From positions 6,452,119 to 6,516,118 of the forward strand of contig QVOM02000021.1 of NCBI GenBank assembly GCA_003586115.2: 64,000 nucleotides of DNA, read 5' to 3'. The notes beneath the pieces are model-generated. The model made no database searches. It was not told the origin of the DNA and saw only the letters and a program-made list of their open reading frames with translations. The position numbers and the translations under genes were made by a program. The DNA comes from Salvator merianae (lineage: Eukaryota; Chordata; Lepidosauria; Squamata; Teiidae). Shown piece by piece: positions 42,988-55,225 of the stretch (its first letter is position 1; each line of letters begins with the position of its first letter).

Positions 42988-45290
42988 TTTTTAATTTTTT
43001 TATTTATGGAAGAAGTTACAAATCATAACAAATAACAAACATTAACAGAAAATATAGTGCTCCCGAATATATATATTATAAATACACAGAGAGAGAGAGA
43101 GAGAGAGAGAAGGAAGGAAGGAAGGAAGGAAGGAAGGAAGGAAGGAAGGAAGGAAGGAAGGAAGGAAGGAAAAAAACTAATACTCCACCACCACACTACC
43201 CACCTACCCCTTGTGCACACCAGTCAACAACCTCTAGGTTAATTCTTCCATCTTCCTTCTCTTTCAATTTAGTTGGACCAAAGAGTTAGTCATGTTATTT
43301 CTTCTCTCAATTCTTCTGGTGCTTCGGGTCTCATTGAAAAACAAAATAAATCTTTCCATTTTTCCTGTTTTAGAAAGCAATTTCATATCTTGACTTTTAA
43401 ACCTTATTTCTTGCATTTTATCAAATCTATATTGCTCCATTAAATACCTGTATCAAATATCTAATGTCCATTTAGTACTTTCCTTCCATCCCAATGCAAT
43501 TGTTAAGTGTGCTGTATGTATCATTTGAGCAAATAAATACAGTTTTTCCTCCCTTATTCTCCCTGATGTCCCTTCAAAAAAAACTAGTTCAGGTGATAAA
43601 TTCAAATTTATATTTAGAATATTAATTTTATTCTTAATATCTCTCCAAAACAATTTTATAATATCACATTCCCACCAAAGATGGAAATATGTACCTCACT
43701 GTGCACACCCATGCCAGCACTGCAGTGACATCCTAGGTATCATGTGTGCTAATTGTGCTGGTGTTCTATACCATCTACAGAATATTTTAAAAACCATTTC
43801 CTGAACCCTATTATTCTTTAATTCATTAATTTTCTTCATTTTTTGCCCAACATTTTCTCTCGTAATATGACTACCATATTTGAAACATGCTTTCCATGAT
43901 TTCATTCTTTTGATTCGTTTATAAATAATATATTTTACTTCCAATTGCTTTTGACCCTTTCAAACTTTCTTGCAATATTTCCTCTATTTCTAACAATGGT
44001 CTGTAGATCAATAATTGTATATTATTAGTTACAGACCAATTTCTCAAAGAATTGTAAGACAGCCATCTTCTCCCCTGAGCCTCCATTCCCCTCTAATATT
44101 ATATAGATCCTTTAAATATTTAAACCCATTTTTCTTTAATTGGTGTAATATTCTTTCTTCTATCACCTCTTGATCATTATTAATATATTCAATAATTGTA
44201 TATTTTGATATTTGTGGTGCTAATTCAGGTTGATAGATTCTCCAAACTTCCATAACTTGTTTCATCGGTCCATATAATTCTCTAAATTTTCTCTCTGGCA
44301 TTTTACCCAACATTAAACTACTATTCTCTAAACTGTGTATCTTTTTCTCTATTTTTACCCACCTTTCTTCCATCTTAGCTTCTAACTCTATTAATTTTTT
44401 TATTTGAAAAGTCACATAATCATTCTCCAGAGTGGGAATATGCCTTTCTCCTTCATGAATTCACATATTTAATACCATTTTCCTTAATCTAGGTCATTTT
44501 GTATTAAATATCCAATTATTTATCTTACTATCCCATTGTTTCAATACCCTAATACTTACTTTTTCATGTACTGTTTGAAATAAATACAAAATGCTTGGGA
44601 TAATAAACATTTTCACCAATTTTATTCTTGATAAGGTTTTTTTTATTTTTCAACTATTTTTATTTTTCATTAACTTTCTTCCATATCTATAGTTTTCATA
44701 AAATAATTTATTAGTATTTGTAGTAAGAATTACCTCTAAATACTTCATCTTTTAAACTCCTAATTTTAATCCAGTTAACCTTCTTACTTCAATCTGCTCT
44801 CGGAGTATTAAGAAATATTAGCTCTGATTTGGTTATATTTACTTTCCAAACTCAACATTTGTGTAAACTTTTCTAAAATGTTTCTAAGTGCTGCTACCAT
44901 TTCCCTAGGCGCCTGAATAATTATCACTGCATCATCTGCAAATAGATTTATTCTAACTTCTTCCCCCTTGACCTTATAACCCTACCATTTATTATCCTGT
45001 CTCATCTCATTGGCCAATGGTTCTATTGACAAAACAAATAGTAAGGGAGAAAGGGGACAACCCTGCTTTTATTTTAACATATGCCGTAGAGCCCTCATAT
45101 AAATGCTTAATTACTTCACAAATTTATCCCCCATATCAAAATTTTGACATATTCTATATAAATATTGATAGTTCACTGAATCAAATGCATTCATCATGTC
45201 TAATTTTAAAATTCCTATTTTTTCTTGTATTTTTAGCATGATAAATGAAATCAATTAGATTTCTTATGGGGTCACCAATATATCTTCAAT
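42988..45290 (-). mobile_element. 5'-truncated L1 LINE inserted in the provirus
   Basis: TGCTAGACTGA occurs at 42,977-42,987 and 45,291-45,301, an 11-bp duplication around 2,303 bases. On the minus strand frames read L1 ORF2: an F-A-D-D motif near 44,940, an AGLSPFSLL-like stretch near 45,050, and a CRWYRTPAQLAHM segment near 43,770 typical of reptile L1 C-termini. Several stops and frameshifts kill it. A (GA)n(GGAA)n microsatellite at 43,090-43,170 lies in its 3' region. Confidence 0.85.
43088..43170. repeat. (GA)n then (GGAA)n microsatellite
   Basis: About 11 GA units pass directly into about 15 units of AAGG. It lies within the L1 3' region and produces spurious repetitive frames on both strands. 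Confidence 0.95.
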
Positions 45291-45841
45291 TGCTAGACTG
45301 ACACTATCTAGATTCTAAAATCCTGCAATGTTTATAAGTGCTTTGATTCTCACTACAACACTGATTAGGGAGAAAAACGCCATGTGTTGAATGATGATGC
45401 GCATCTTTGTGTATCTGATTCTGTAAATAATTGGACATATTTGGATTTTAATGTTTACTCATTGCTATTTAACAGCCTAGAGAATTGTTGTTACCAAGTC
45501 GTTTTGGAGGATGAGAAATTCTGGCTCATCAAATGCTCTTCCAAAGCCTGGGCTCAGTAACTGTTCAAACTACTAGCATTAAAACTAAGAAGTATGAAGC
45601 CAGTTTGTGGTAAGGTGCCTAATTATAATATTTAATCATGGCGGATACTCCATGAGAAGGAATGTATCGGGGAACTATTGTTTTATTGTCACTTTTGTAT
45701 TACTACTTGATGTTTTGACAGAGAGATATCTAACCGTCACCTGAGCTTTTCAGGGGTGTTCAGATGTGGAGGAACAGTAACAAGACACAAATGCAATAGG
45801 TGCTTTATGGACTGGTTCTACAAGCCTAAATTGATGGTTAT

Positions 45842-46351
45842 TTGGGGAAAAAATCCCGAACACAGCACTTTTCTGCCTTAAGAACAGACAAGCATATTGC
45901 ACCTCTGCTTTTCAGCCCTTCCTTGATTATGGACAGATGTCCAGATTTAATTGTTTCTTTCCTGTATGCCTTGCAACAGAAATCCTACCACAGTAGCCCC
46001 TGGACTGATCTGCTGGCACCAGAGCAAAACTGCAACATTAAACCATGTTTAAAATTATATTTCAAAAGATGTTGCATGACTGGAAACAAAAGTGGTGAGC
46101 CACAAAAGTATGAGGACCCTGGAAAATGTGCCATTAGCAGCTCAAAAATCAGGAAGAGGAACACCTGGAAAAAGGAAGTATTGCACAAGCCATTGAAAAT
46201 ACTTTATTTTGCTCCAGATATAACTCTAATTCAAGCAGCAATGAAAAGTGCAAGAGATTGTAAGCAATATAATCCAAAGACTGAGAAAACTCCACTTGGC
46301 AGCCTAAGATTTATGACAATCTATCCATATTCAAGTTTTGCAGACTGGTAA
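45842..46351 (+). CDS. Open frame of unknown nature inside the provirus
   Basis: A 169-codon open frame starts at a TTG; the first ATG is at 45,929, leaving 140 residues. The product is lysine- and cysteine-rich with no domain I recognise, no clear signal peptide and no membrane segment. It sits where late pol or env would be expected in the provirus, but the sequence does not look like either. It may simply be a chance frame; compare it with other copies of this provirus before naming it. Confidence 0.2.
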   Translation: MGKKSRTQHFSALRTDKHIAPLLFSPSLIMDRCPDLIVSFLYALQQKSYHSSPWTDLLAPEQNCNIKPCLKLYFKRCCMTGNKSGEPQKYEDPGKCAISSSKIRKRNTWKKEVLHKPLKILYFAPDITLIQAAMKSARDCKQYNPKTEKTPLGSLRFMTIYPYSSFADW

Positions 46352-47577
46352 TACTCATATATGTCACCAAGTGCTGGAAGAAGACATTTGCTAATGTTTG
46401 TATATCAGGACAGGTTTGTATTGGGACCAAGATTTGCTTTGTTTTATCTAAAGAAAAAGCTCAGCTCACAACAGGTCTCTACACCCCTGAATTGCTTTTT
46501 AAAAGGGATCACTGCCTTCATGTGCTAATCTGTTCTGTTCATGCATCATGTCCCTTTACTGTGAGAAAAACATAATGTTATTTAAGTGTTTGTCTTGCAG
46601 AAACAATTACAGCAAAGTGTTAAAAGAATATTGGGTTGATAACATGGGGCATTTAATGTTCTAGTATACCAGTGCAAACCAGGAGGCCAGGTGTCTTGGA
46701 TTACATGTAACAATCCGAGATTGACAACATCAACAATAGCTGCACCTATATTTTCCTGGCTCATCAAATCTGGATGCATTGATTTGATTGTTGCTATACT
46801 GTCAAGCTTGAGGATATCAAACCCTGGAGTCATCACAGTTGACCGAGAGGTGTAATGTTCCTTTGAGAGACTTGTGTGTTTCTTCATTTTTGAAAATTAA
46901 GGATTAATTTTATGGACATGGGAGTGGGAGAGTGATTCCTTTTATTTCACTTATTGCTCTGGATTCCTGTGTAATTTGTTATATTCGACTCAGGAATTTG
47001 GTATGTGGCATCTTTGCTAGTCTCCTGTATCATGTGGTGCTAGCCTATCTAAAAGCAAAGAAGACCCAAACCCTTCTGAACAGAACCTTGGGAAAAAAAA
47101 AAAAAGGGAAAGCACACCTACACACTCTTCAAGTGTAACGCGAAGTACACCTTTTAACATGACTTAGTCAACAAGGGAAGAAGCCAGTCAAGGGGGAACC
47201 TGTATCCTAATAGGGAAATAATGCTGTATATATGTACCTGACCATTATAAAGATATCAACAAGCATGTATTGCCTTCAGAAAAAGCCTACCAGGGATGGG
47301 CAGGGAACACTTAAGAAGAAGGATGGTTTGGTTGGCTCACAAAGTGATTGTCAAATGGGGGTGGTTGAAACAAATATTTTTAATATGCATGTTCAGAGTA
47401 GTGGTGCTTCTTCTATGTTGCTTGTGCATTCAATGCTTACCACTGTTACAGATGTGTAGGTCCACCACTAAACGGGTGGTGGCAGTTACAGTTACTAAAA
47501 CGGGAAATACAGCAAAGATGAATTAGTTGATGATGATGTACCTTGAGGAAGTAATCATGCCCCTGACAGGGGAATTC

Positions 47578-48246
47578 TGTGGCCACAAACCCAAAGTGAG
47601 GACTAATAACCATGCTGTTCTGCTTCTGAAACACTCCTTATGCTGCAATATAGAAAAAGATAGACTACCCCAGGAGATGGTCAGGGGGCAGAAAATATCT
47701 CATCAAGGTAGAATTAAAGCCAAGAGGATTCCACAGGGGACTGGAACAGTTTGATGTTTATTTTTACAGACTATTGCTTAGCTTCTGCCCTTGTGGTTTT
47801 GCTAATACCACAGCATAACAGGAACTCACGTAACTATAGGAGATACAGTAAAGGCATCTACAAGAAAAATAGGAACTATTTCTACAGAAAGCCACAAGGG
47901 TGCAAAAAATGACAAAATGAATTGAGGAGAGGGCTGTATACATGTGGGCCCAGGGGCTTAAACACAACCCCTAGTGACTTGAGAGGTACTTAGCATGAAA
48001 ATGCATTATATGAGGGTCCATGTTATGGGAGGAGCTGTACACGTGATGATGTAGGCTGCTATATAATAAGGAAATGACCTTTCAGAGCCTGCTTTTCTGT
48101 GTGGAAAGAGTATAAGATGGTTGTTTGGAGTGTAACACAAGGCCAGTTTTGCTGAGGTACATGACCCTGGTCTCCTGCTGCTTGTTGATCAATTAAGAGC
48201 TGTTTATTCTTCCCACCCTTAGCATGATTTATTGGGCAGGCACACA
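47578..48246 (+). repeat. 3' LTR of the provirus, with TATA box
   Basis: It is about 669 bases, beginning TGTGGCCACAAACCC. It includes CTATATAATAAGG at 48,059-48,071 as a likely core promoter and a downstream TATAAGATGG. These fall in the segment missing from the 5' LTR. The end is placed at CACACA and is approximate. Confidence 0.78.
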
Positions 48247-48780
48247 CCAAGCTAACGGATCGTCTTCTGTCCACAAATGGCTAATTTCATTTTTCTCCTT
48301 GATAGATCTGTGATAAATGTACCATTTCATGTGGATGGTAAGCCTCTATTTCAGGATATAATCCAGAATAAGAACCAGTGCAGAAAGAGCCTAAGAACCT
48401 TTCAGAATTCTGGATACAATGTTGAACTAAAATATACAATAATGATTTTTAGTTCTTTCTGCAGCATCTGGTCTGATGTACTTTTCACACCAATAAAACC
48501 CTGAACTGCAGCACTGCAGAAAAATTAGGTAGATGACAAATCACTATTTTTCCTCACAGATACTCTCCACATGCTGGCCGTAGCAGTTCAGGCACACCTA
48601 GTGGCTGCATTTTGAGAACCCCTCACTTAAAATGAAATAGGGGATGATCTAGATAAAGCATATCAACTCTTCCATATCTATTGTGCTTGTATCATGAAAC
48701 TTCACAGATGGATGCTCAGGAACATATGACCAGATGAACAAAAAGTGCTCTCCTTAATTAGTTCTGTGTCCTATTTAGTC
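48247..48780. other. Gene-free stretch
   Basis: Nothing recognisable is seen. A 75-codon open frame at 48,277-48,504 has no features beyond chance. Confidence 0.5.
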
Positions 48781-48782
48781 CT

Positions 48783-48960
48783 AGGGAGTGGTTATAACTC
48801 AGTGTTAGAGCAAACTGCCTGTAAAGCAGAGGGTTGCTAATTTGATCCCCAACCTCTCCTTGATAGGCAATGATGAAATATTTCTGCATCTCTGTGCAGA
48901 ATACTGCCTAGAAGTGCCCATGGAGATGCCCTTGCAGTCAACCAGAGGTTGTCCATGATT
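48783..48960 (+). mobile_element. tRNA-derived SINE remnant
   Basis: GTGGTTATAACTCAGTGTTA then GAGC resembles a polymerase III A box, and GGTTGCTAATTTGATCCCCA about 30 bases later resembles a B box. The 3' body follows. It is not a functional tRNA: the arms do not pair well. Confidence 0.55.
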
Positions 48961-49250
48961 TTCTGGTGCCCAACAATCACCACCTATTTAGTCCAGCAGC
49001 TTGTTGTCACATTGGTAATCCATTGCATATGGTAGCCAACAAGCAGGGGAGGAACATACTTTTCCCAGTATGTGGCCTTCAGAGGCAAACTGTCTTCTAT
49101 GGATGCCTCCTTGGAGTCACACCACTATCAGAGCTACTAACCTATGATACTCCTGTCTTCCATGAATTTGCCCAAGTCACGGACAAATAGAGAATGTTGC
49201 GTTAAAAAGTATCCTCAGAATGAGGCAATTCTCAACAGATTGAGGAAAGT
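48961..49250 (-). mobile_element. CR1 LINE 3' fragment
   Basis: Phrases such as CCAACAAGCAGGGGAGGAAC, CTTCAGAGGCAAACTGTCTT and CTTCCATGAATTTGCCCAAG have the order of the CR1 3' region seen again at 51,330-51,500. The minus strand is taken as sense. Confidence 0.55.
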
Positions 49251-49974
49251 TACACAAATAGGATGCTTAACTCTTCCTTGCTATTGTTTTCCCATAAAAA
49301 CTGGAAACACTTGATTAAAAAAAAAAAACTTCTGGAACATTCCAACCCAGGATAAGAAGATACAGAAGAACTTCGTCTTTCAATAAAACCTTTCACATAA
49401 AAAGGGAACATATGGAATCCAGCATAAAAGTCTGGAGCTTCTTTTGAACAGCCTAGTGAAATAAACATACTCAGCTAAGTTAATGAGCAAGTCATAGACC
49501 ACACAGCAAAGGTTTATCAGTCATCCTCTAGTATAAACAACATAGCTGAAGTTTTTGGCAGGTAGCTGAATCTGAGTAATTTAAGAATGCTTCCTTGTGT
49601 TCTTAAAATAATATCATTACTGCATGGAGAACAGCACAGAAAGTGGGGAACTATGTTATTGAGTAACCAAAGGATTATGCTAGCTAATGCCTAAAGACTG
49701 TTGTTTTCATTATCTGTAAACAGATTAGATGAGTCAACTAGACATATATAGCCTACCAATGATTTAAATAAAACATGAGGTTAGTATTAGTCACTCAGAA
49801 CAGTGACTCTTAATCATTCAGTTAATTTGCAATAGAACACAGATGTCAATTTCAGAGGCATATAAAATTGAATTTATGGCCTGTCTGCTCTGCAAAGTGT
49901 TTAAGCTTGTTTAGTGCCAGAAAAAATCTCCTTGTTTAGTTTTTCTTTTATTATTATTATTATTATTCTTCAGC
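49251..49974. other. Gene-free stretch
   Basis: AT-rich, with an (A)10 run near 49,318 and a (TTA)n run near 49,950. No gene or identifiable element is seen. Confidence 0.5.
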
Positions 49975-51325
49975 AGAAGAACATAAGAACAGAAAAGAAG
50001 TCCTGCTGGATCAGGCCACAGCCCATCTACTCCAGCATCCTGTCTCACACAGTGGCCCACCAATTCCTCCTGGGCATTCTCAGGCAGAAGACAAAGGCAA
50101 AACCTTCACTTACCTTTGACTCCCAACAAAAGGCCTATAGAGGAATCCTGTCTGTCTCTCCAATCTGGAGGCAGTACTTGGACATCAATTCTAGTAGCAA
50201 TTGATATATCTGTCCTCCATGAATTTGTTTAATCCTGTCTTAAAACTATCCAGGATGGATGCTGTCACCATCTCTTCTGGTAGTAAAGTCCAAAGACTGA
50301 TGACTGTCCTGGTGAAAAAACACCGCCTCTTCCCAGCCTTCTCTCTCCTGTCCATCAGCTTCATAGAGTGCCCCCTGGTTCTAATGCTGTGCAATAAAGA
50401 ATTCTTCTCTATCCATCTTTTTCACATCATGCATGATTTTATATACTTCAGCCAGGTCACCTCTTAAACTCTATCTTTCAAGGTTGAATAGGTCTAAACA
50501 TTGCAGCCTGATCTCATAAGGGAGGTGTTACAGCCCCTTGATTATTCCGGTTGCTTTTTCTTCACTTTTTCCTGTTCCATAATATCCTCAGTTTTTACTA
50601 CCCTGAATAATTTAGTGTCATCAGCAAACTTTCCTATCTCACTGCTTACTCCTACTTCCATACCATTTACAAATAAATTGAAAAGCACAGATCCCAATAC
50701 TAAATTTTGGGGGCTGTGTTTCTAACTTCTCTCTACTCTGAGAATTGTTCATTTATTAGTACCCTTTGTTTCCAGTCCTTTAGCCAGTTACCAATCCAAG
50801 ACAGGACCTGTCCTCTTATTCCATGACTGATGAGTTTATTATTTGATGAGGGATTTTGTCAAAAGTAGACAATGTCAATTGGATCACCTTTATCCACATA
50901 CTTATTAACACTCTCAAAGAATTCTAACAAGTTAGTAAGGCATGATTTATCCTTACAGAAGACATGCTGATTTTTCTTCAGCAATGTTTGCTCCACTACA
51001 TTTATACCAGTTTTACCCTTAATGTTGGATTCCATCACTTTACTTGAAACTGATGCTAAGTTGACTGGTCTATAATTTCCTGGACCACCCCTCAGTTCTT
51101 TTTTGAATATTGGTCTTACATTTGCTACCCTCCAATCTTAAAGCACAGAGCCTGATTTTAGGGAAAGATTCTATATTTTGGTTACAAGGCCAGCAATCTC
51201 ACATTTGAGTCTTTAAGAACTCTTGGATGATCTGGTCCTGGTGATTTGTTAGCATTTAGTTTATTAAGACATGTGAGGATCTCCTCTCTGGTTACCTTTG
51301 GACCATCTAATCCAAGAGCCTGTTC
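49975..51325 (-). mobile_element. CR1 LINE, C-terminal half of reverse transcriptase and 3' end
   Basis: On the minus strand translated pieces read in order LTCLNKLNANKSPGPD, GNYRPVSLASVSSKVME, CKDKSCLTNLLEFFESVNKY, then GKFADDTKLF (near 50,620), all diagnostic of CR1 reverse transcriptase. The 3' end at about 49,980 carries AAGTCCTGCTGGATCAGGCC and CTCCAGCATCCTGTCTCACA (plus-strand reading). Frame changes and deletions make it non-functional. Confidence 0.85.
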
Positions 51326-51800
51326 TTGCAGTGATAATCAGTTGTACATGGAAGACCACAAGCAAGGCATAAGTATGAATTTTGACCTTCTCAACCACAG
51401 GCCTTTAGAGGCATATGCCCACCTGTCTCAGAAAAGGTGACATAGCCAAGAGATCTAGTAACCACTGATAGCCCTGTCCATTATGAACTTATCGGAACTC
51501 TTTCGGAAGACTTCCATGCTGTTGACCAACAGATCTTGTCTATCCTTAATCTTCCAAGTTAAAGCTTCACTGGCTGACTTCTAGTTCTGGTGTTTGGGGA
51601 GGAGAGAAAAACTTCTCCTTATCCACTCTGCTTATGCTGAGCATAATTTTATCCAACTCTCTCATGTCCCATCTCACTTGCTTACTTTTCAGAATAAAAG
51701 ATCTCAATTGATTCAACCTTTCCTCAGTAGCAGCACCTAAGGAAGTTCTCTTCTCTGTATTCTCTGCACTCTGAGGAAAAATCAAGATGGCCCTTCTTCA
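51326..51800 (-). mobile_element. Second CR1 3' fragment
   Basis: The stretch includes GAAGACCACAAGCAAGGCAT, TAGCCCTGTCCATTATGAAC and AAAAACTTCTCCTTATCCAC, the typical CR1 3' text in antisense. It is probably a separate, older insertion abutting the first. Confidence 0.6.
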
Positions 51801-53319
51801 AGCTGAGGCTGTGAGCTTCCTTCTGGAACTGTTATTCTGCTTCGTTACTAAAGTTACTGTCTGGAGTTAATTAAAAGTGCGATGTTACTTTAAGATAAGT
51901 TTGAACTTATCTTAAAGTAATTCAAATCATCTCTGACTGAGGATGCAACAATCCAGGCATTCTGTTTGATCACTTTGCCTAGTTTGCCTTCAGCAGAATA
52001 ATGCTCTTCCCTAGGATTGTTGCGCTAAAGAGTTTGGGTGCTTCTGCAAATCTGGTTTCTGTCTCCCTATTATGTACATACATTTGGAATGTGTACATGC
52101 AAGCAAGATCTGTTGCTACATGGAATTCTACTGTCCAAGTTCCTGGCTTTGGACCATTTCTCCTTTCAGATGCTGCATTTCACTCCCCAACCTCTCTGTC
52201 CCTATTATCTGATCACTAAGCCTACACTGTCTTCACTGAACCCTTTTGGAACCTAAACTTTTTTTCTTTTTTACTTCTGCAAACCAGGAGCATTCTGTGC
52301 TGATAGCTCCTTCTCCTGTACTAGCTGTGAGCTTGAGCGCTAAGAATGTGTTCACCACTTAAATAAGATTCCCCCACTTCTTTGATTTAAAAGGAAAAGA
52401 TACAATTAACATACTCTTATTGTCTAGTTGGATTAGCTCAACTCTATCCTAAAATGAAAACAAGAACATCTTAAATCCAACCTTTTCATTGCTAATACAA
52501 CATCCTAGGTGCTTTTTCACTAAGATATCTCTGCTGCAGCCCTTCATTATGTGCCTACTCTAAAAAGATGCAGTGAAAATACCCCATTGGCTTCTTCTTT
52601 TCTTTGTTTAATTATGTTGCTACTATGGGTCTGCTCCTTTGATTTTAAGTCTACTCATTGATTGGAAGACTTGAGTTTAAATGTAACACATCAGTTTCAT
52701 AAATCACTGATAACGTTTGGCATGCGCAATGAATAATAGATAATACAGGATATAATAGAGTACCCAGTTGCCTAGATCCCATACACTATTCTCTACAAGA
52801 AATGAACATGTGAAGTATCTGGGAGAGAACTAAAAACCAATCTAAATTAGTGGGGGAGAGAAATAAGCAATAATACAGTACCATAAGTGGGTCTAGTGTT
52901 GAGGAAAAATATATATCTTAAGAAAATAAAATGGGATTGGCCTACTTTCCATTTCCACTTTTTCCCACTAAATACCATTCCCAATATGAAGTATTAGTCA
53001 AAAAAAAATATCCTTTTAAAAAATAAAAATGTAAATAACACAGTATATGGAATAAGAAGTCAGAGTAAGAAAATGATAAAAAGCAAGGGGAAGTATTTAT
53101 TTATATATTATATAACACTGTAGGGTCTTACAGACTAACAGCTATATTATGTTTCATGCCAATTTATTGAAAGTTGTGATTCACCCTGGAATCTTCAGGT
53201 GAAGGGTAGAATATAAGTGCTTGGAATAACTAAAAATAATATATTTTATTACACAAGGTTGTTAAGGAGTTAATGTATCATCGGTTTCAATTTTTTTCCA
53301 AATAATCAAGTAATTTGAA
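51801..53319. other. Gene-free stretch
   Basis: AT-rich. I see no exon, RNA gene or recognisable element. A short perfect inverted pair CTTTAAGATAAGTT / AACTTATCTTAAAG lies at about 51,889-51,917. Confidence 0.5.
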
Positions 53320-55225
53320 GGATCCAATGTACAGGAGGCAGCAACAAAAAACATCCCAAAGAAAAAGAGCAAAAAGGCAAAATGGCCATTCTGGTGAGGC
53401 TTTACAAATGGCTGAGGAAAGAAAGAAAGTGAAAGGCAAGGAAAGGCAAAGAAATAGAAGAAAATAATAGAAGAATAGAAGAAAATAATACAATGGGAAA
53501 GGCAAGCAACCTGTTCAAGAAAACTGGAGATACCAGAGGCATATTTCATATGAAAATGGTTATGATAAAAGACAAAAATGCTAGGGACCTAACAGAAACA
53601 GAAAAGATAAAGAAGGAGGTGGCAAGAATACACAGAAGATCTTAGTATCTTAATACACTGAAGATCTTAATACAAGAAAGATCTTAATATCGCTGATAAC
53701 CATCATGGTTGAGATCACTGGCCTAGAGCCAGGCATCCTGGAAAGTGAAGTCAAGTGGGCCTTAGGAAGCATTGCTAACAGTAAGGCTGATGGGATGACA
53801 GAATTTCATCTGAACTATTTAAAATCCTAAAAGACGATACTGTTAAAGCATTACTCTGAATATGGCAGCAAATTTCAGAAACTCAACAGTGGCCACAGGA
53901 TTGGAAAAGGTCATTTACATCCCAGTCTCAAAAAAGGACAACGCCAAGGGATGTTCCAACAACTGAACAATTGCACTAATTTCACATGCCAGCAAAGTAA
54001 AGGTCAAGATCCTATAAACTAGGCTTCAGCAATATGTGATCTGAGAACTACTAGAAACGCAAGCTGGTTTTGGAGAAGGCAGAGCAACTAGAGATCAAAT
54101 TGCCAACATTCGTAGGATTACGGAGAAAGCAAGAGTGCTCCAGAAAAACATCTAGTTCTGCTTTATTTACTACGCTAAAGCATAGTTCTTAAAGAGATGG
54201 GAGTACCTGATCAACTTACCTGTCTCCTGAGGAATCTTTATGCATGTCAAGAAGGAACAGTTAGAACTGAACATGGAAACTGAACACTGCCAACATTTGT
54301 TCAATATTGGGAAAGGAATTTAACAAGGTGACAAACTGTCACTCTATTTATTTATTTAACTTATATGCAGAACACATCAGGCAAAATGCCAGGCTGGGTG
54401 AATCAAAAGTCAGAATTGAGATTGCTGATATTTCTCCTGGCAACCTCAGATACACAAACGATACCACTCCGATGGCAGAAAGTGAAGAAGAATTAAGGAG
54501 CCTCTTAATGAAGTGAAAGGGGAGCATGCAAAAGCTGGCTTGAAGCTCAACATTAAAAAAAAGAACCCTAAGATCATGGCATCTGGTCCCATCATTTACT
54601 GGCAAATAGAAGGGAAATAATGGAGGTAGTGTCAAAATTTATTTTCTTGGGCTCAAAGATCACTCCACAAGGTGACTGCAATCATGAAATTAAAAGTTGC
54701 TTGATCCTTCGGAGAAAATCTATGGCACACCTGAACACTATATTAAAAAGCAGAGACATCCCTCAGCCAACAAAAGTCTGTATAATTAAGGCTACAGTTT
54801 TCCCAATAGTGATGTATGACTGTGAGAGTTGAACATAAGGAAGGTTGAGCACTGAAGAATCAATGCTTTTTAATTGTGGTGCTGAGTAGACTTTTGAGAG
54901 TCCCTTACACTGCAAGGATATCAAATCAGTCAATACTAGAAGGAAACCAACCCTGACTGTTCCTTAGAAATACAAATAGTTAAGCTGAAACTCAAATACT
55001 TTAGCCACATAATGAGAAGATGGGACTCATTAGAAAAGACTCTGATACTAGGGAAGATTGAAGGCAAAAAGAGAAGGGAATGGCAGAAGATGAGTTGGCG
55101 AAACAATGAAGATGAGTTTAGGAAAACTCCAGGAGACAATTGATGACAGAAGGATCTGGCACACTAGGGTCCATGGGGGTCACAAAGAGTTGAACATGAC
55201 TGAATGCCTGAACAGTAACGATGCG
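53320..55225 (+). mobile_element. BovB (RTE) LINE, decayed
   Basis: The nucleotide text follows the BovB reverse-transcriptase region closely: GGTGGCAAGAATACACAGAA, then CTAGAGCCAGGCATCCTGGA, then AGATCAAATTGCCAACATTC. Translated pieces include NLYAEHI, AESEEELRSLLMK (to 54,516), FIFLGSKITPQGDC and ILKSRDI (54,620-54,832). The catalytic YADD reads Y-T-N-D, and many stops and frameshifts occur. The 3' end is near GGGTCACAAAGAGTTGAACA, matching the BovB end. BovB is a LINE family known from squamates and ruminants and spread horizontally. Confidence 0.92.

Larger units (their letters stand above)
40842..48246 (+). mobile_element. Endogenous retrovirus-like provirus, decayed and split by an L1
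   Basis: Two homologous long terminal repeats in the same orientation (40,842-41,425 and 47,578 to about 48,246) enclose internal sequence. Both begin TGTGGCCACA. Just after the first lies TTGGCATTCTAGATGGGAT, placed like a tRNA primer-binding site; just before the second, CAGGGGAATTC may be the remnant of a purine tract. Around 42,295-42,330 one frame reads a Cys-Lys-Lys-Glu-Tyr-Trp...Glu-Cys-Pro stretch like a damaged nucleocapsid zinc knuckle, with its first Cys and His missing. No reverse transcriptase, integrase or envelope frame is recognised. An L1 (42,988-45,290) interrupts it. The element is a defective fossil; its class cannot be set. Confidence 0.8.

Noticed and set aside
43023..43242. 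Repetitive frames on both strands over (GGAA)n
   Set aside because: Microsatellite translation, not a gene.
48783..48860. Candidate tRNA gene
   Set aside because: Box-like motifs are present but the acceptor and anticodon arms do not pair and the B box is altered; better explained as a tRNA-derived SINE.
54307..54832. Plus-strand frames with reverse-transcriptase-like sequence
   Set aside because: Not host genes: fragments of the BovB LINE, with stops between and a damaged catalytic motif.
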